The translations under genes were made by a program, and so were the position numbers. The notes beneath the pieces are model-generated. The model was given only the letters and a program-made list of their open reading frames with translations, ran no database searches and had not been told where the DNA came from. This document shows, in pieces, positions 33,782 to 42,133 of a DNA stretch of 64,000 nt (position 1 is the first letter of the stretch; each line of letters begins with the position of its first letter). The DNA is from Nocardioides sp. S5 (lineage in GTDB: Bacteria; Actinomycetota; Actinomycetes; Propionibacteriales; Nocardioidaceae), in contig NZ_CP022296.1 of the NCBI RefSeq assembly GCF_017310035.1, forward strand, positions 2,542,001 to 2,606,000, given 5' to 3'.

Positions 33782-34066
33782 GTCATGGTGGGCGCCGGGC
33801 ACGGCCTGGCGACCAACGACTACACCGTGCCGTACGTCGCCACGTGGGCCGGCAGCGTCCCAGGCAAGTCACCCGTCGAGGTCGTGCAGTCCACGGCCGA
33901 GCGAGTCCGCGGGGCAGCCGTGACGATCCTCGACCAGCTGGATACTCACAGGATCGGCAATGGCGATCCGCCAGGGCTCAACCGCGAAGCGCTGACGAGC
34001 CGGCACAGCGTCACACCTGCGCGCGCGCCGGTGAAGCGACAGCCGTCGGAGGTGCTGGGCCGGTGA
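33782..34066 (+). pseudogene. ardC-like gene, 3' part (continuation of 25,770-26,546)
   Basis: About 94 codons homologous to the C-terminal end of the cargo ArdC: VMVGAGHGLATNDYTVPYVA, then VVQSTAERVRGAAVTILDQL and GNGDPPGLNREAL, parallel to NMDSSQYTVPYVSTWAS and LDTQTLPNGNPPGLDRA there. Joining codon 259 of the 5' part to 33782 gives an uninterrupted frame of 353 residues, close to the 359 of the intact copy. An ATG at 33731 inside the element could start a short protein with this tail. The stop overlaps the next GTG. Confidence 0.8.
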
Positions 34067-34284
34067 GCATGCTGAACGCTGCCGCCCCCTACCGACGCGA
34101 GGACCGCGCAGCCCAGCGTGTGGGACAGCGTGTCCCCGTCGTCCTGCCATTGGTCGACGTCCGCGTCGACCTCGACGGAACCGTGGCCGTCCGACTCGAT
34201 CGAGAGCCGTACGCCACCGACACCCCGCTGCACCGTGAGGACCTCCAGCGCCTGCTCGCCAAGCTCGCGACCGATCTCGATACA
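34063..34284 (+). pseudogene. Hypothetical transfer-operon gene, 5' part (split by IS110)
   Basis: Starts with a GTG coupled to the ardC stop. 74 codons (YRREDRAAQRVGQRVPVVLP, VDVRVDLDGTVAVRLDREPY, LLAKLATDLDT) are followed by the IS110 end, which adds nine foreign codons and a stop at 34,314. The gene continues at 35,602 in the same frame. No known family. Confidence 0.65.
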
Positions 34285-34309
34285 GGGAGGATGGGTTACC
34301 CGGTCGGGG

Positions 34310-34480
34310 TCTGACCTATCTCGATACTGGCGCTGCTTGGTGTGGCTGCCTTGAAGTGCGACGTGTCGGCCCCGGCAGGGCTTGTCTGTTCTGGTGGCCA
34401 GGCCGGGCGGGCGTGACCTCATAGGACCCTGAAGAAGTTCCCGTCGCTGTACTGTCCGCCCGACCTGGAAGGTCATCTTT
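34310..34480 (+). ncRNA. Probable bridge RNA of the IS110 element
   Basis: IS110 elements encode a bridge RNA in the non-coding end; its loops pair with target and donor DNA. Here ATCTCGATACTGG (34318-34330) matches the left half of the actual target (ATCTCGATACAGG at 34274-34286) with one mismatch. GCGACG (34358-34363) is complementary to CGTCGC just right of the insertion (35606-35611). CATAGG (34420-34425) equals the element's own right end before the GG core (35598-35603). The order target loop then donor loop is the known one. Boundaries and folding were not computed. Confidence 0.55.
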
Positions 34481-34509
34481 CACACGATGGTGAAGGAGAC
34501 ATTTCCAGC

Positions 34510-35592
34510 ATGAGTGATGTGTCTGTTGAAGAACAAGTTCTTGATGGGGCCGGCGTGGTGGTGGGTGTTGACACCCACCAACTGGTCCATGTCGCGGCCG
34601 TGATCGACGCTCGTTTCGGCCGGCTGGCAGATCGTGAGTTCCCCGCGACCAGGGCTGGCTTTGGCGAACTGGTGTCGTGGGCCGCGACCTACGGTCCGGT
34701 CCTCGCGGTCGGAGTGGAGTCGACCGGTTCCTACGGTGCGGGGCTGACCCGCCACCTGCTCACTCACGGGGCGGGTGCGTTCGAGGTGTTCGAGGTCAAC
34801 CGGCCGGAAAGGGCCACCCGGGTCAGACACGGCAAGTCCGACCCGCTCGACGCCTACTCGGCAGCCGAGCAGGTCCTGGCCGGGCGCGCGAGCGGTCGGC
34901 CGAAGGTCAAGACCGGGATCGTGGAGGCGATCCGCGTGATCAAGGTCCCCCGCGATGCGGCGGTCAAGAACCGCACCGCCGCGTACAGCCAGCTGCGTGA
35001 CCTGATCACCGCTGCATCCGGGCGCCTTCACGACGACCTGATCGGGCTGAGCGGGAAGAAGCGGGTAGCCAAAGTCCTGGCCATGCGCCCCGACCCGAGC
35101 CGGGTCGCTGATCCCGACCACGCGGTGCGCCATGCACTACGAGCGCTGGCGCGACGCATCGCCTACCTCGACGGCGAGATCGCTGAGGCCGACAAGCACC
35201 TGGCGACCCTCGTGCAACAGGCCTGCCCGTCCTTGCTTGCCATGGCCCAGGTCGGAGTCCAGACCGCCGCCCAGTTGGCGATCAGCACTGGCGAGAACAT
35301 CGACCGGATGCGGTCCGAAGCCAGCTTCGCCAAGCTCGTCGGGGTTGCTCCGCTTCCCGCCTCTTCCGGCAAGACCCGCCGCCACCGACTCAATCCCGGG
35401 GGCGACCGCCAAGCCAACTCCGCGCTCTACATGATCACCGTCGGACGGATGGGCCGCCACGAGGAAACCCGCGCCTACGTCGAGCGACGGCGCGCCGAAG
35501 GACTATCCACCCCCGAGATCATCCGCTGCCTCAAACGCCACCTCGCCCGCAGCGTCTACAGAGCCCTCCGAACAGACCTCATGACCACTTGA
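34510..35592 (+). CDS. IS110-family transposase (DEDD recombinase)
   Basis: Protein of 360 residues. The RuvC-like N-terminal domain begins VVVGVDTHQLVHVAAVIDAR with the first catalytic Asp; VGVESTGSYGAGLTRHL and KSDPLDAYSAAE supply further acidic residues of the DEDD set. The C-terminal Tnp domain contains LAMAQVGVQTAAQLAI, FAKLVGVAPLPASSGKTRRH with the conserved serine region, and LIMRCL-like tail IIRCLKRHLARSVYRAL. The frame is intact. Reading in the same direction as the transfer operon it has entered. Confidence 0.9.
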   Translation: MSDVSVEEQVLDGAGVVVGVDTHQLVHVAAVIDARFGRLADREFPATRAGFGELVSWAATYGPVLAVGVESTGSYGAGLTRHLLTHGAGAFEVFEVNRPERATRVRHGKSDPLDAYSAAEQVLAGRASGRPKVKTGIVEAIRVIKVPRDAAVKNRTAAYSQLRDLITAASGRLHDDLIGLSGKKRVAKVLAMRPDPSRVADPDHAVRHALRALARRIAYLDGEIAEADKHLATLVQQACPSLLAMAQVGVQTAAQLAISTGENIDRMRSEASFAKLVGVAPLPASSGKTRRHRLNPGGDRQANSALYMITVGRMGRHEETRAYVERRRAEGLSTPEIIRCLKRHLARSVYRALRTDLMTT

Positions 35593-35601
35593 CGCGGCAT
35601 A

Positions 35602-35943
35602 GGACCGTCGCCGATCCGTGTCGAGGTGCGCGAAGCAGACGGCTCGACGTTCACCGACATCGTCACAGCGGAGTCTCCAGAGGTACGACTGTCCGATCCT
35701 CCCCGGTCAGCCACCAACGCACCTGACCCGACGGCAGCTCAGATGCCTGGGCAGACGGCCGGTGGACGGTTCCTTCCCCTCGAGGACGTCGCCGTAGCTG
35801 TCGTTGTCGCGCGCCAGACCGCGAGCGAGGACGGCGTGGCCAACCTTCGCCTCCCGGCTGCTCTCCTCGAAGCCCACGCTGGTCGTCTCGTTCTGGTGGG
35901 ACAGCAGTCCGGGGCCGTCGTGGTCAGCGGCTTCTCGGGATGA
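35602..35943 (+). pseudogene. Hypothetical transfer-operon gene, 3' part (split by IS110)
   Basis: 113 codons in frame with the 5' part: PSPIRVEVREADGSTFTDIV, then a variable proline-rich linker and GRFLPLEDVAVAVVVARQTA with LRLPAALLEAHAGRLVLVGQ. The rejoined protein would have about 187 residues. An internal GTG at 35626 could give a 105-residue fragment. The stop overlaps the ATG of the coupling protein. Confidence 0.65.
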
Positions 35944-37724
35944 ACCCCCGCGGTTGCGGAGCCGACGATGAGCTGGTCAACCTCGGTCTCGTCCTCGTCG
36001 CAGCGATCGGTGTCATCGCAGCGACCCTTCGGCTGGCAGGTTCCGCGGCGGCCTGGCTTTCCGGCGCTGGTCAGCCGGAGCGTGGCTGGCAGGCAGGATT
36101 GCAGGTCCTCGGCGACCCAACACGTCCTGCCGAGGCTCTGGGATCGACTGGTCTCGTGGCGTGGGTCTACTGGGTCGTCCTCGCTCTGATGGTGGCCATC
36201 GTCGTCGCCAGCTCACTCGTGCTGTGGCGACGCATGGGGATGATCCAGCATCGGATGTCGGTCGACCCGCGGCGCCTGGCGGGGGTGGCGACAGGTCGCG
36301 ACGTACGGGCCTTCGCCTCGCGCAAAGCCTTGCTGGCCCGCGGCAAAGCACTTCGACCGTCGCTGGACCGACCGAAACCGTCGGAGGTCGGCTACCGCCT
36401 CGGCCGCTCGCGTGGCCACGACGTATGGGCCTCGGTCGAAGACTCCATCCTGGTGCTCGGCCCTCCACGATCCGGAAAAGGCCTGCACGTGGTCGTCAAT
36501 GCGATCCTCGACGCCCCGGGGGCCGTCATCACCACAGCGACCCGACCGGACAACGTGGCAGCGACCATCCTCGAGCGCCAGCGACGCGGGCCCGTCGCCG
36601 TCTTCGACCCGCAGCGTCTCGCCGATGGGCTACCCGCCGGCCTGCGCTGGTCACCCGTCCGAGGATGCAGCGATCCCCTGACCGCGATGATCCGAGCGAC
36701 CGGGCTCGCGTCGGCCACCGGCCTTTCGACCGGCGGTGTCGAGTCCGGCGGCTTCTGGGAGGGCAAGACCCGCACCGCGCTCCAGTCACTGCTTCACGCG
36801 GCGGCCATCGACAACCGAACCCCGCGCGAGCTGTTCGGGTGGACGCTCTCACCGTCCGCGGCCGCCGACGCGGTGGCCATCTTGTCCAGCGACCCGAAGG
36901 CGGCACCCGGCTGGGCTGAATCGCTCGAGTCGATGATCCATGCTGATCCCCGCACCCGCGACTCGATCTGGATGGGCGTCTCTCTCGCGCTGTCCTGCCT
37001 GGCGGACCCTCGCGTCCTCGACGCGGTCTCCCCCGATCCCGGCGAGAGCTTCGACCCGGCTGAGTTCCTCACCAACAACGGCACGCTGTACCTGCTGGCC
37101 ACCGGTGCCGGAGCTGGCGCCTCCTGGTCGCTCGTCGCAGCCTTCATCGAGGACCTCGTCGAGACCGCCCGCCACCTTGCTGCGTCCTCCCCCGCCGCAC
37201 GACTCGATCCGCCGCTGCTCCTCGCGCTCGACGAGATCGGCAACCTCTCACCCCTGCCGTCCCTGCCCATGCTTATGGCAGAAGGGGGCGGGACCGGCAT
37301 CACGACCATGCCCGTCCTCCAGTCGCTGTCACAGGCCCGAGACAAGTGGGGCGATCACGCTGCCGGCGCGATCTGGGACGCCTCGATCGTCAAGGTCATC
37401 CTGGGTGGTGCATCGTCAGCGCGAGACCTCCAAGACCTCTCCGCACTGATCGGCGAGCGCGACGAACGCACCGACACCATCTCGATCGGCGACCACGGCT
37501 CGCGGTCGCTCCAGCGCTCAACGCGCCGGGTGCCGGTCATGCCGCCCGAGACCATCCGGACCCTCCCGTTCGGCAATGCCCTCGTCCTTCTACGCAGCGC
37601 CCCACCGCTGGTCACCGACCTGCACGCGTGGACGTCGCGGGAAGACGCAGAGAAACTGCGAGAAGAGCGCGCCCTCGTCGAGGCCGCCCTCCGCCGTGGG
37701 TCTCGCGGCACACCTCACTGGTAG
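35940..37724 (+). CDS. TraG/VirD4-type coupling protein (T4CP)
   Basis: Inner-membrane ATPase of 594 residues that connects the DNA-relaxase complex to the secretion channel. Two transmembrane regions (about 12-40 and 72-97), Walker A GPPRSGKG (174-181), VITTATRPDNVAATILERQR, and a Walker B segment PPLLLALDEIGNLSPLPSLP with QSLSQARDKWGDHAA (TraG/TraD motifs). The start overlaps the preceding, disrupted gene (ATGA) and no separate ribosome site is strong, so its expression may depend on upstream translation. Followed closely by ssb. Confidence 0.88.
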   Translation: MNPRGCGADDELVNLGLVLVAAIGVIAATLRLAGSAAAWLSGAGQPERGWQAGLQVLGDPTRPAEALGSTGLVAWVYWVVLALMVAIVVASSLVLWRRMGMIQHRMSVDPRRLAGVATGRDVRAFASRKALLARGKALRPSLDRPKPSEVGYRLGRSRGHDVWASVEDSILVLGPPRSGKGLHVVVNAILDAPGAVITTATRPDNVAATILERQRRGPVAVFDPQRLADGLPAGLRWSPVRGCSDPLTAMIRATGLASATGLSTGGVESGGFWEGKTRTALQSLLHAAAIDNRTPRELFGWTLSPSAAADAVAILSSDPKAAPGWAESLESMIHADPRTRDSIWMGVSLALSCLADPRVLDAVSPDPGESFDPAEFLTNNGTLYLLATGAGAGASWSLVAAFIEDLVETARHLAASSPAARLDPPLLLALDEIGNLSPLPSLPMLMAEGGGTGITTMPVLQSLSQARDKWGDHAAGAIWDASIVKVILGGASSARDLQDLSALIGERDERTDTISIGDHGSRSLQRSTRRVPVMPPETIRTLPFGNALVLLRSAPPLVTDLHAWTSREDAEKLREERALVEAALRRGSRGTPHW

Positions 37725-37767
37725 AGCGGATGCCACCCAAGGCGCCGCATGGCCTCAGGAGTCAGCC

Positions 37768-38199
37768 ATGACGATTCCCACGCAGATGAGCCTGCACGGC
37801 TACATCGCCACCGCGCCAGAGCTCAGCTTCACCGACAAGGGCCACGCACGGTTCTACTGCCGGGTGGGCATCGAGCAGCACCGCAAGGAGGTCGACGGGT
37901 CGTTCACCAGACTCGACCTCGTCTACGCCGACCTAGTGATGTTCGAGCGCACCGCCGAGCGCGCGTACTCGCGGTTCAAGCCGGGCGACCGGATCATCGC
38001 CTCGGGCTACATCCACGAATACGAGCAAGAGCGACCCAGCCAGCCCAGCGAGATCCGCGAGCAGTTCGTCGCACGCCGCATCGGACACGACAGTGCCTGG
38101 ACCCGCTATGCCGTCGACCGCACGCCGGCGAAGCAGCCTGAGGCGCCGCACAACGAGATGACGGTGGTCAACGAGCCCACGCCAGCCATCACTCTCTGA
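37768..38199 (+). CDS. Single-stranded DNA-binding protein
   Basis: Protein of 143 residues, ATG preceded by CAGGAGTCAGCC. OB-fold of the SSB family: LHGYIATAPELSFTDKGHAR, FYCRVGIEQHRKEVDG, DLVMFERTAERAYSRFKPGD and RIIASGYIHEYEQERPS. The acidic C-terminal tip of housekeeping SSB is absent (ends TPAITL), as is common in plasmid and ICE versions. It should coat transferred single strands. Located between the coupling protein and DUF4913 genes in the transfer operon. Confidence 0.85.
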   Translation: MTIPTQMSLHGYIATAPELSFTDKGHARFYCRVGIEQHRKEVDGSFTRLDLVYADLVMFERTAERAYSRFKPGDRIIASGYIHEYEQERPSQPSEIREQFVARRIGHDSAWTRYAVDRTPAKQPEAPHNEMTVVNEPTPAITL

Positions 38200-38213
38200 C
38201 GGGGTTGCCACTC

Positions 38214-38873
38214 ATGAGCGCTGACCTGGATCGATCGGATTGGCAGGGGCTCTGGGGACCGGACTTCGATCAGGAAGACGACGCCACGTACGGAGACACC
38301 GGACACGAACTACGGTCCTCCGACTTCGACCCGGACGCCCCTCTGCGCTCTATCAACTGGAACCTGCTCTCGGCAGATGAGGCACTCGCGGAGTGGATGG
38401 ATCTCGACGCTTGGGTCGACTGGCTCCGCAAGACCTTCGGCCTGTCCCCCGCCGTCGTACCGCCGCTGTGGCACCGCCACGACGAGCTGGTGTGGGAGCT
38501 CTCCGCCCTGCACACGCACTGGCTCAGTGCGTACGACCCCGACAGCTCGCCGTCGAGTCCGATCGGATGGCATCGCGACTTCGCCGAGGCCCGGCACCGG
38601 TTGCGAGAGTGGGTCTCGACCGCCGGATGCAGACTCGACCGCGACCGCCCCACGAGACAGACCACCTGGCCGGGCGAGGCACCAGCCGAGACCAGCGCCG
38701 AGGTGGAGATCACCGACCGGCGCGCGGACTTCGTTCGCTTCGTCGACGACGACCTGGCCACTCGACGCCTGGTCGAGGAGCGGGCTCGAGCGCTGGCGTC
38801 GCCCCATCACAGTCCGCCAATTCAGCATCCGTCCACAGGCCACGGATCTCGAACCGAGCCACACGAACTATGA
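38214..38873 (+). CDS. DUF4913 family protein
   Basis: Protein of 219 residues from the ATG at 38214 (a TTG at 38205 is also in frame). The conserved block is DLDAWVDWLRKTFGLSPAVV, PPLWHRHDELVWELSALHTHW, then SSPIGWHRDFAEARHRLREW, which is the DUF4913 signature found on actinobacterial plasmids and ICEs near transfer genes. N- and C-terminal parts are acidic and low complexity. Function unknown; context suggests a transfer accessory protein. Confidence 0.75.
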   Translation: MSADLDRSDWQGLWGPDFDQEDDATYGDTGHELRSSDFDPDAPLRSINWNLLSADEALAEWMDLDAWVDWLRKTFGLSPAVVPPLWHRHDELVWELSALHTHWLSAYDPDSSPSSPIGWHRDFAEARHRLREWVSTAGCRLDRDRPTRQTTWPGEAPAETSAEVEITDRRADFVRFVDDDLATRRLVEERARALASPHHSPPIQHPSTGHGSRTEPHEL

Positions 38874-38918
38874 GCGCACGGTGGTCGGATCGCCGGCTCG
38901 TCGAAAGGGAGAAGCACC

Positions 38919-39218
38919 ATGCTGCTCGCCCACGCTGCTCTGCTCACAGAAGCTCGCTCCTACATCGCCGCGCTCGCAGACAACGCGAAGACTCTCGAAG
39001 CATCCTCGGCGTACGACCTCGCGCTCATCGAGCTGGACTGGCTCCACGGTGACCATGCCTTCGCGCTAGACGCCACGAGCCCCCCGGTGGACCGCGACGT
39101 CCTGACGACCCTCGCCACCTCCGCCGTCGAGCGGCTCACCACGCACGGCGTGGATGCGCTGCACGCCGAACTCCTGCTGGCCTCGCTCGAGGGTGCCCGC
39201 GCGCTGGACGTGCCCTGA
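38919..39218 (+). CDS. Small hypothetical protein of the transfer operon
   Basis: Protein of 99 residues, ATG with a nearby GAAAGGGAGAAGC ribosome site. Helical, soluble, acidic: MLLAHAALLTEARSYIAALA and VERLTTHGVDALHAELLLAS. No domain recognised. The last base of its stop is the first base of the following ATG, indicating co-translation with the 445-residue protein. Confidence 0.6.
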   Translation: MLLAHAALLTEARSYIAALADNAKTLEASSAYDLALIELDWLHGDHAFALDATSPPVDRDVLTTLATSAVERLTTHGVDALHAELLLASLEGARALDVP

Positions 39219-40555
39219 TGTACGGCGAGAACGGAGCGCTGCTGCGAGCCGAGCTGTCCGCACTCCTCGCACAGCACCGGATCCAGCTCAGGCTGGGCGG
39301 CGGGGGCAGTCCCTCAGTCCCTGTGACCACCAGCAGGGCGGACCGGGAGGAGATCGGCAAGCAGATCCGTAGATACCGGCAATCCGTTCTGGTGTGGTGC
39401 CAGCAAGCCTCACGGGCGGTCGCCCCGTACGCGTCCAGCAACCTCTCCCCCGCGGCGCCAACTCCATTTCGACTCCCGCCGACGCAGCACGGAGGACTGG
39501 CGTCCTTGAGGCTCGCCCTCGACCACACGGTAGAAACTTCAAGCGCGCGGCTACCCGCGCTGCACGAGCTGGTGGCGCCGCAGGAGCTGCCGCTGGTCGA
39601 GCACTGGCGGCAGGCTGCCCGGGGCGCGGCTCTTGGCGAGCACGACTTCGCCGCTGGACTTCATCACGAGAGCCTCGACGTCCCTCAGGTCCACACCCTC
39701 GTCGGCGACATCGCGGCCGTTGTCCGCGCGCTCGTGATCCTGGACCAGCGCTACAGGTCCATCCCGGGCTGGGAGAGACTCAGTAGGGCAGAGCGGCTCG
39801 GCTGGAGCGCCCTCGCGTGTGCACTGGACTCGAGCCTTGAGCCGCCCGGCTACGCGATAGACGCACTCGGCTGGAGGGCCCCGACGAACGTCATGCCAGG
39901 CCCAGCTCGTCCTGGACTGCTCGGCGTCCTCCAAGCCGAACGGAACCTCGCCGTTAGGCTGCGACCGCTGCCCAGCGCCATCAACCTGCGCCGCATCGTC
40001 CATTCACAGCAAGTGCTGTCTGGTGGTGTCGCCGAGCTCGCCGCGAACATCGACACCGGTCTCCGCGACCGGTGTCTCACACGTCAACAAACCTATGCCG
40101 ACCTCCAGCGAGAGCTACGCGACGTCGGCTCCCTCATCGGTACCGGTGAACTCGCGGTCGCTGACAGCGCTGACGTCATCGGCAGGCTCAGTGCACTGCG
40201 ACCGGACGTCGACCGTGACCTCCGGGTGCTTCGCGCATTCACCACGCTGTTCAACAAGATCGATACCCAGATCGCGGAGCACATCGAGTCCGGCATCGAG
40301 CGCAACGCCTACCTGCGTCGGGTCACTCTCCCCCGCCTCGTCGAAGACAGCGGCCAACTCGTCGCCCCCGTTCGAGAGCGCTTCACACCTTTCAGCGATG
40401 CGGCACTCAGCACCATGACGGCCCTGGTCCATGACCGCCTCCGGCCCTCGTTCAACCCGTCCGCTGCCACCCCAGGTGCGGCAAGGAGCCGGGCCGAACT
40501 CCACTCCGCCATTGTGCATCGACCGCAGTGCCGGAATGATGCTCTGGGCATCTGA
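39218..40555 (+). CDS. Hypothetical protein, last gene of the transfer operon
   Basis: Protein of 445 residues, coupled to the preceding small gene. Mostly helical (EIGKQIRRYRQSVLVWCQQA, TLVGDIAAVVRALVILDQRY, RQQTYADLQRELRDVGSLIG) with no membrane segment, P-loop or relaxase HxH motif. Charged C-terminal coil. The position is where many elements encode transfer-DNA processing proteins, but nothing in the sequence shows nuclease activity. Function unknown. Confidence 0.65.
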   Translation: MYGENGALLRAELSALLAQHRIQLRLGGGGSPSVPVTTSRADREEIGKQIRRYRQSVLVWCQQASRAVAPYASSNLSPAAPTPFRLPPTQHGGLASLRLALDHTVETSSARLPALHELVAPQELPLVEHWRQAARGAALGEHDFAAGLHHESLDVPQVHTLVGDIAAVVRALVILDQRYRSIPGWERLSRAERLGWSALACALDSSLEPPGYAIDALGWRAPTNVMPGPARPGLLGVLQAERNLAVRLRPLPSAINLRRIVHSQQVLSGGVAELAANIDTGLRDRCLTRQQTYADLQRELRDVGSLIGTGELAVADSADVIGRLSALRPDVDRDLRVLRAFTTLFNKIDTQIAEHIESGIERNAYLRRVTLPRLVEDSGQLVAPVRERFTPFSDAALSTMTALVHDRLRPSFNPSAATPGAARSRAELHSAIVHRPQCRNDALGI

Positions 40556-40787
40556 ATGAAGACACGGCCGACTTTTGCGTGGTAAGTCACCCACCTGGGC
40601 ATCTCGGGCGCCCATGCGCGCCTGTGGCTCGGACACCAGCGTTGCCCCTCAGCCCCGGACTAGGCCTGTCAGAGAGCGCTGCACAGCGCCCACTATGACG
40701 CCGGTGCGGCCCTCCGCCGTGCAGTACTCGTGCCGGGCAACCAGTCAGCTAGATCCAAGTGTCAACCACGCCCATGCATCCTATGGA

Positions 40788-41885
40788 TCAGGATTGTGGA
40801 CCGAGTCCTAGCGCAGAGCGGATCTGCTCGTCAGCGAGCCCCCCGGCGATGGACCACTGCGTGATGACGACGTCGAACGATGTCGCCCAGGCATCGAGGG
40901 AATCCCAACCCAGGTATGCGGCTGTTCGCTCCGCAAGGAGCTTGACCACGAAAAGCGGAGCGATCGAGTGCCACGCCGCACTCTCCGTCCTGCGCCAATC
41001 GACTATCTCGTGCGGGAGCGAGTACTCATCCGGCAGCAGAGTCCGCGAGTCGCGTGAGTGTGCTACGGCTGACAGCGACCTGTACATTTCTCGACCCAGG
41101 TCTGGCAGCGCAATATCAACCATCCGGCTTGCCGACTCCGACCTAGAGCTTGTCGGACCGGGAAGCATTGGAGCCTGAAACCGCTCCGGCCTGTAAGAAG
41201 CGACTGGGAGCGCGCAATGGCGAGCGAAAGCGAGCAGTTCGGCGATGCTGCTTTCGTATTGCTCTCGTGGGTCTCCAGTCGTGGCGTTCGATGCCTCCTT
41301 CAGTTCTTCCAGGTGAAGGTTGAGGATCCGCCGGAGTCGTTCTTTAGGTTCCACTTCAATGTCGATAATGAAGGACCCCACTGAGGATGCTTCCAACAGC
41401 GTCCTCGAAAGAACCAGGGGTGCTCGAAGATGTGCCCCGGTTCCGACTAGCTCCGCTAGCGCCCGCAGATGGTCGATTACGGTGAAGAACACGCGGCGCA
41501 GGAACACGACACTCCACGCCGCCGGATTTCGACTCGGGTTGGTCTCGAGCCAATGGGTGCCGACTGGCTCGAACCCCTGGCAAAACTGCTCAACCAGCGG
41601 GGCAAAAAAGTCGACGTCACCAGCGGCCGGAGATCCAGCCGCAGGCAGCCACGCGTACGACCTCCCCGGGACCAGCCCACGCTTTGCCTCCTCCAGCTTG
41701 CGTGAGGTGTCCACGGTCTCGTACAAGAATCCGGCGAATGGGCCAAGAGAGCTAGCCAGCTCGTCGCATCCCGGACGTCGCGCTGCGACCCGTTCACGCT
41801 CTCGGCCGGACTGTTCCAGCCTCGCCAAGAAATCTGCCGCATCGAACGGGTTCTCTGCCAGCGGTTCGCCTTGCGGATCGCTCAA
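40788..41885 (-). CDS. Unknown cargo protein
   Basis: Protein of 365 residues that starts at a TTG with a strong ribosome site (GGAGGGGGAACGTC). Soluble and helical, with FAGFLYETVDTSRKLEEAKR, VFFTVIDHLRALAELVGTGA, RAPLVLSRTLLEASSVGSFI and AGGLADEQIRSALGLGP. The central helices with RxLLE and a later SAVAHS motif resemble DUF5677-like or HEPN-like helical proteins, but no RxxxxH motif is clear. It lies on the opposite strand to the transfer genes, in the variable cargo part, so a defence or stress role is possible. Confidence 0.55.
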   Translation of the reverse strand: MSDPQGEPLAENPFDAADFLARLEQSGRERERVAARRPGCDELASSLGPFAGFLYETVDTSRKLEEAKRGLVPGRSYAWLPAAGSPAAGDVDFFAPLVEQFCQGFEPVGTHWLETNPSRNPAAWSVVFLRRVFFTVIDHLRALAELVGTGAHLRAPLVLSRTLLEASSVGSFIIDIEVEPKERLRRILNLHLEELKEASNATTGDPREQYESSIAELLAFARHCALPVASYRPERFQAPMLPGPTSSRSESASRMVDIALPDLGREMYRSLSAVAHSRDSRTLLPDEYSLPHEIVDWRRTESAAWHSIAPLFVVKLLAERTAAYLGWDSLDAWATSFDVVITQWSIAGGLADEQIRSALGLGPQS

Positions 41886-42133
41886 GACGTTCCCCCTCCA
41901 CTACTTCGGATCTGCAACGTCGCACGTTCGCAGCGCTCTGGGTGCGTCTCCTTCACCTGGACCCGCCGCAGGAGTGGTGTCAGATCGCCCCGCGTCATTG
42001 CGCCGCCTGTCGGGGGTGTCCGGGTCTGCCGATGAGTGTTAGTCGTCGATCAACCGGCTGGCACAAATTCGCGGTACCCGAACGCCACCGCGAGGGCCGT
42101 GGCGCCGCCGGAGCCGAAGCCTAACGGCGGTCG

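Larger units (their letters stand above)
34285..35601 (+). mobile_element. IS110-family insertion sequence
   Basis: About 1,317 bp containing one IS110-type recombinase gene and a ~225-base non-coding left end. The limits are deduced by restoring the interrupted gene. With a GG dinucleotide shared at 34285-34286 and 35602-35603 the two gene halves join in frame as ...DLDT-GPSPIRVEV.... No terminal inverted repeats are present, as usual for this family. The long non-coding part upstream of the gene marks it as IS110 subgroup rather than IS1111. Confidence 0.75.
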
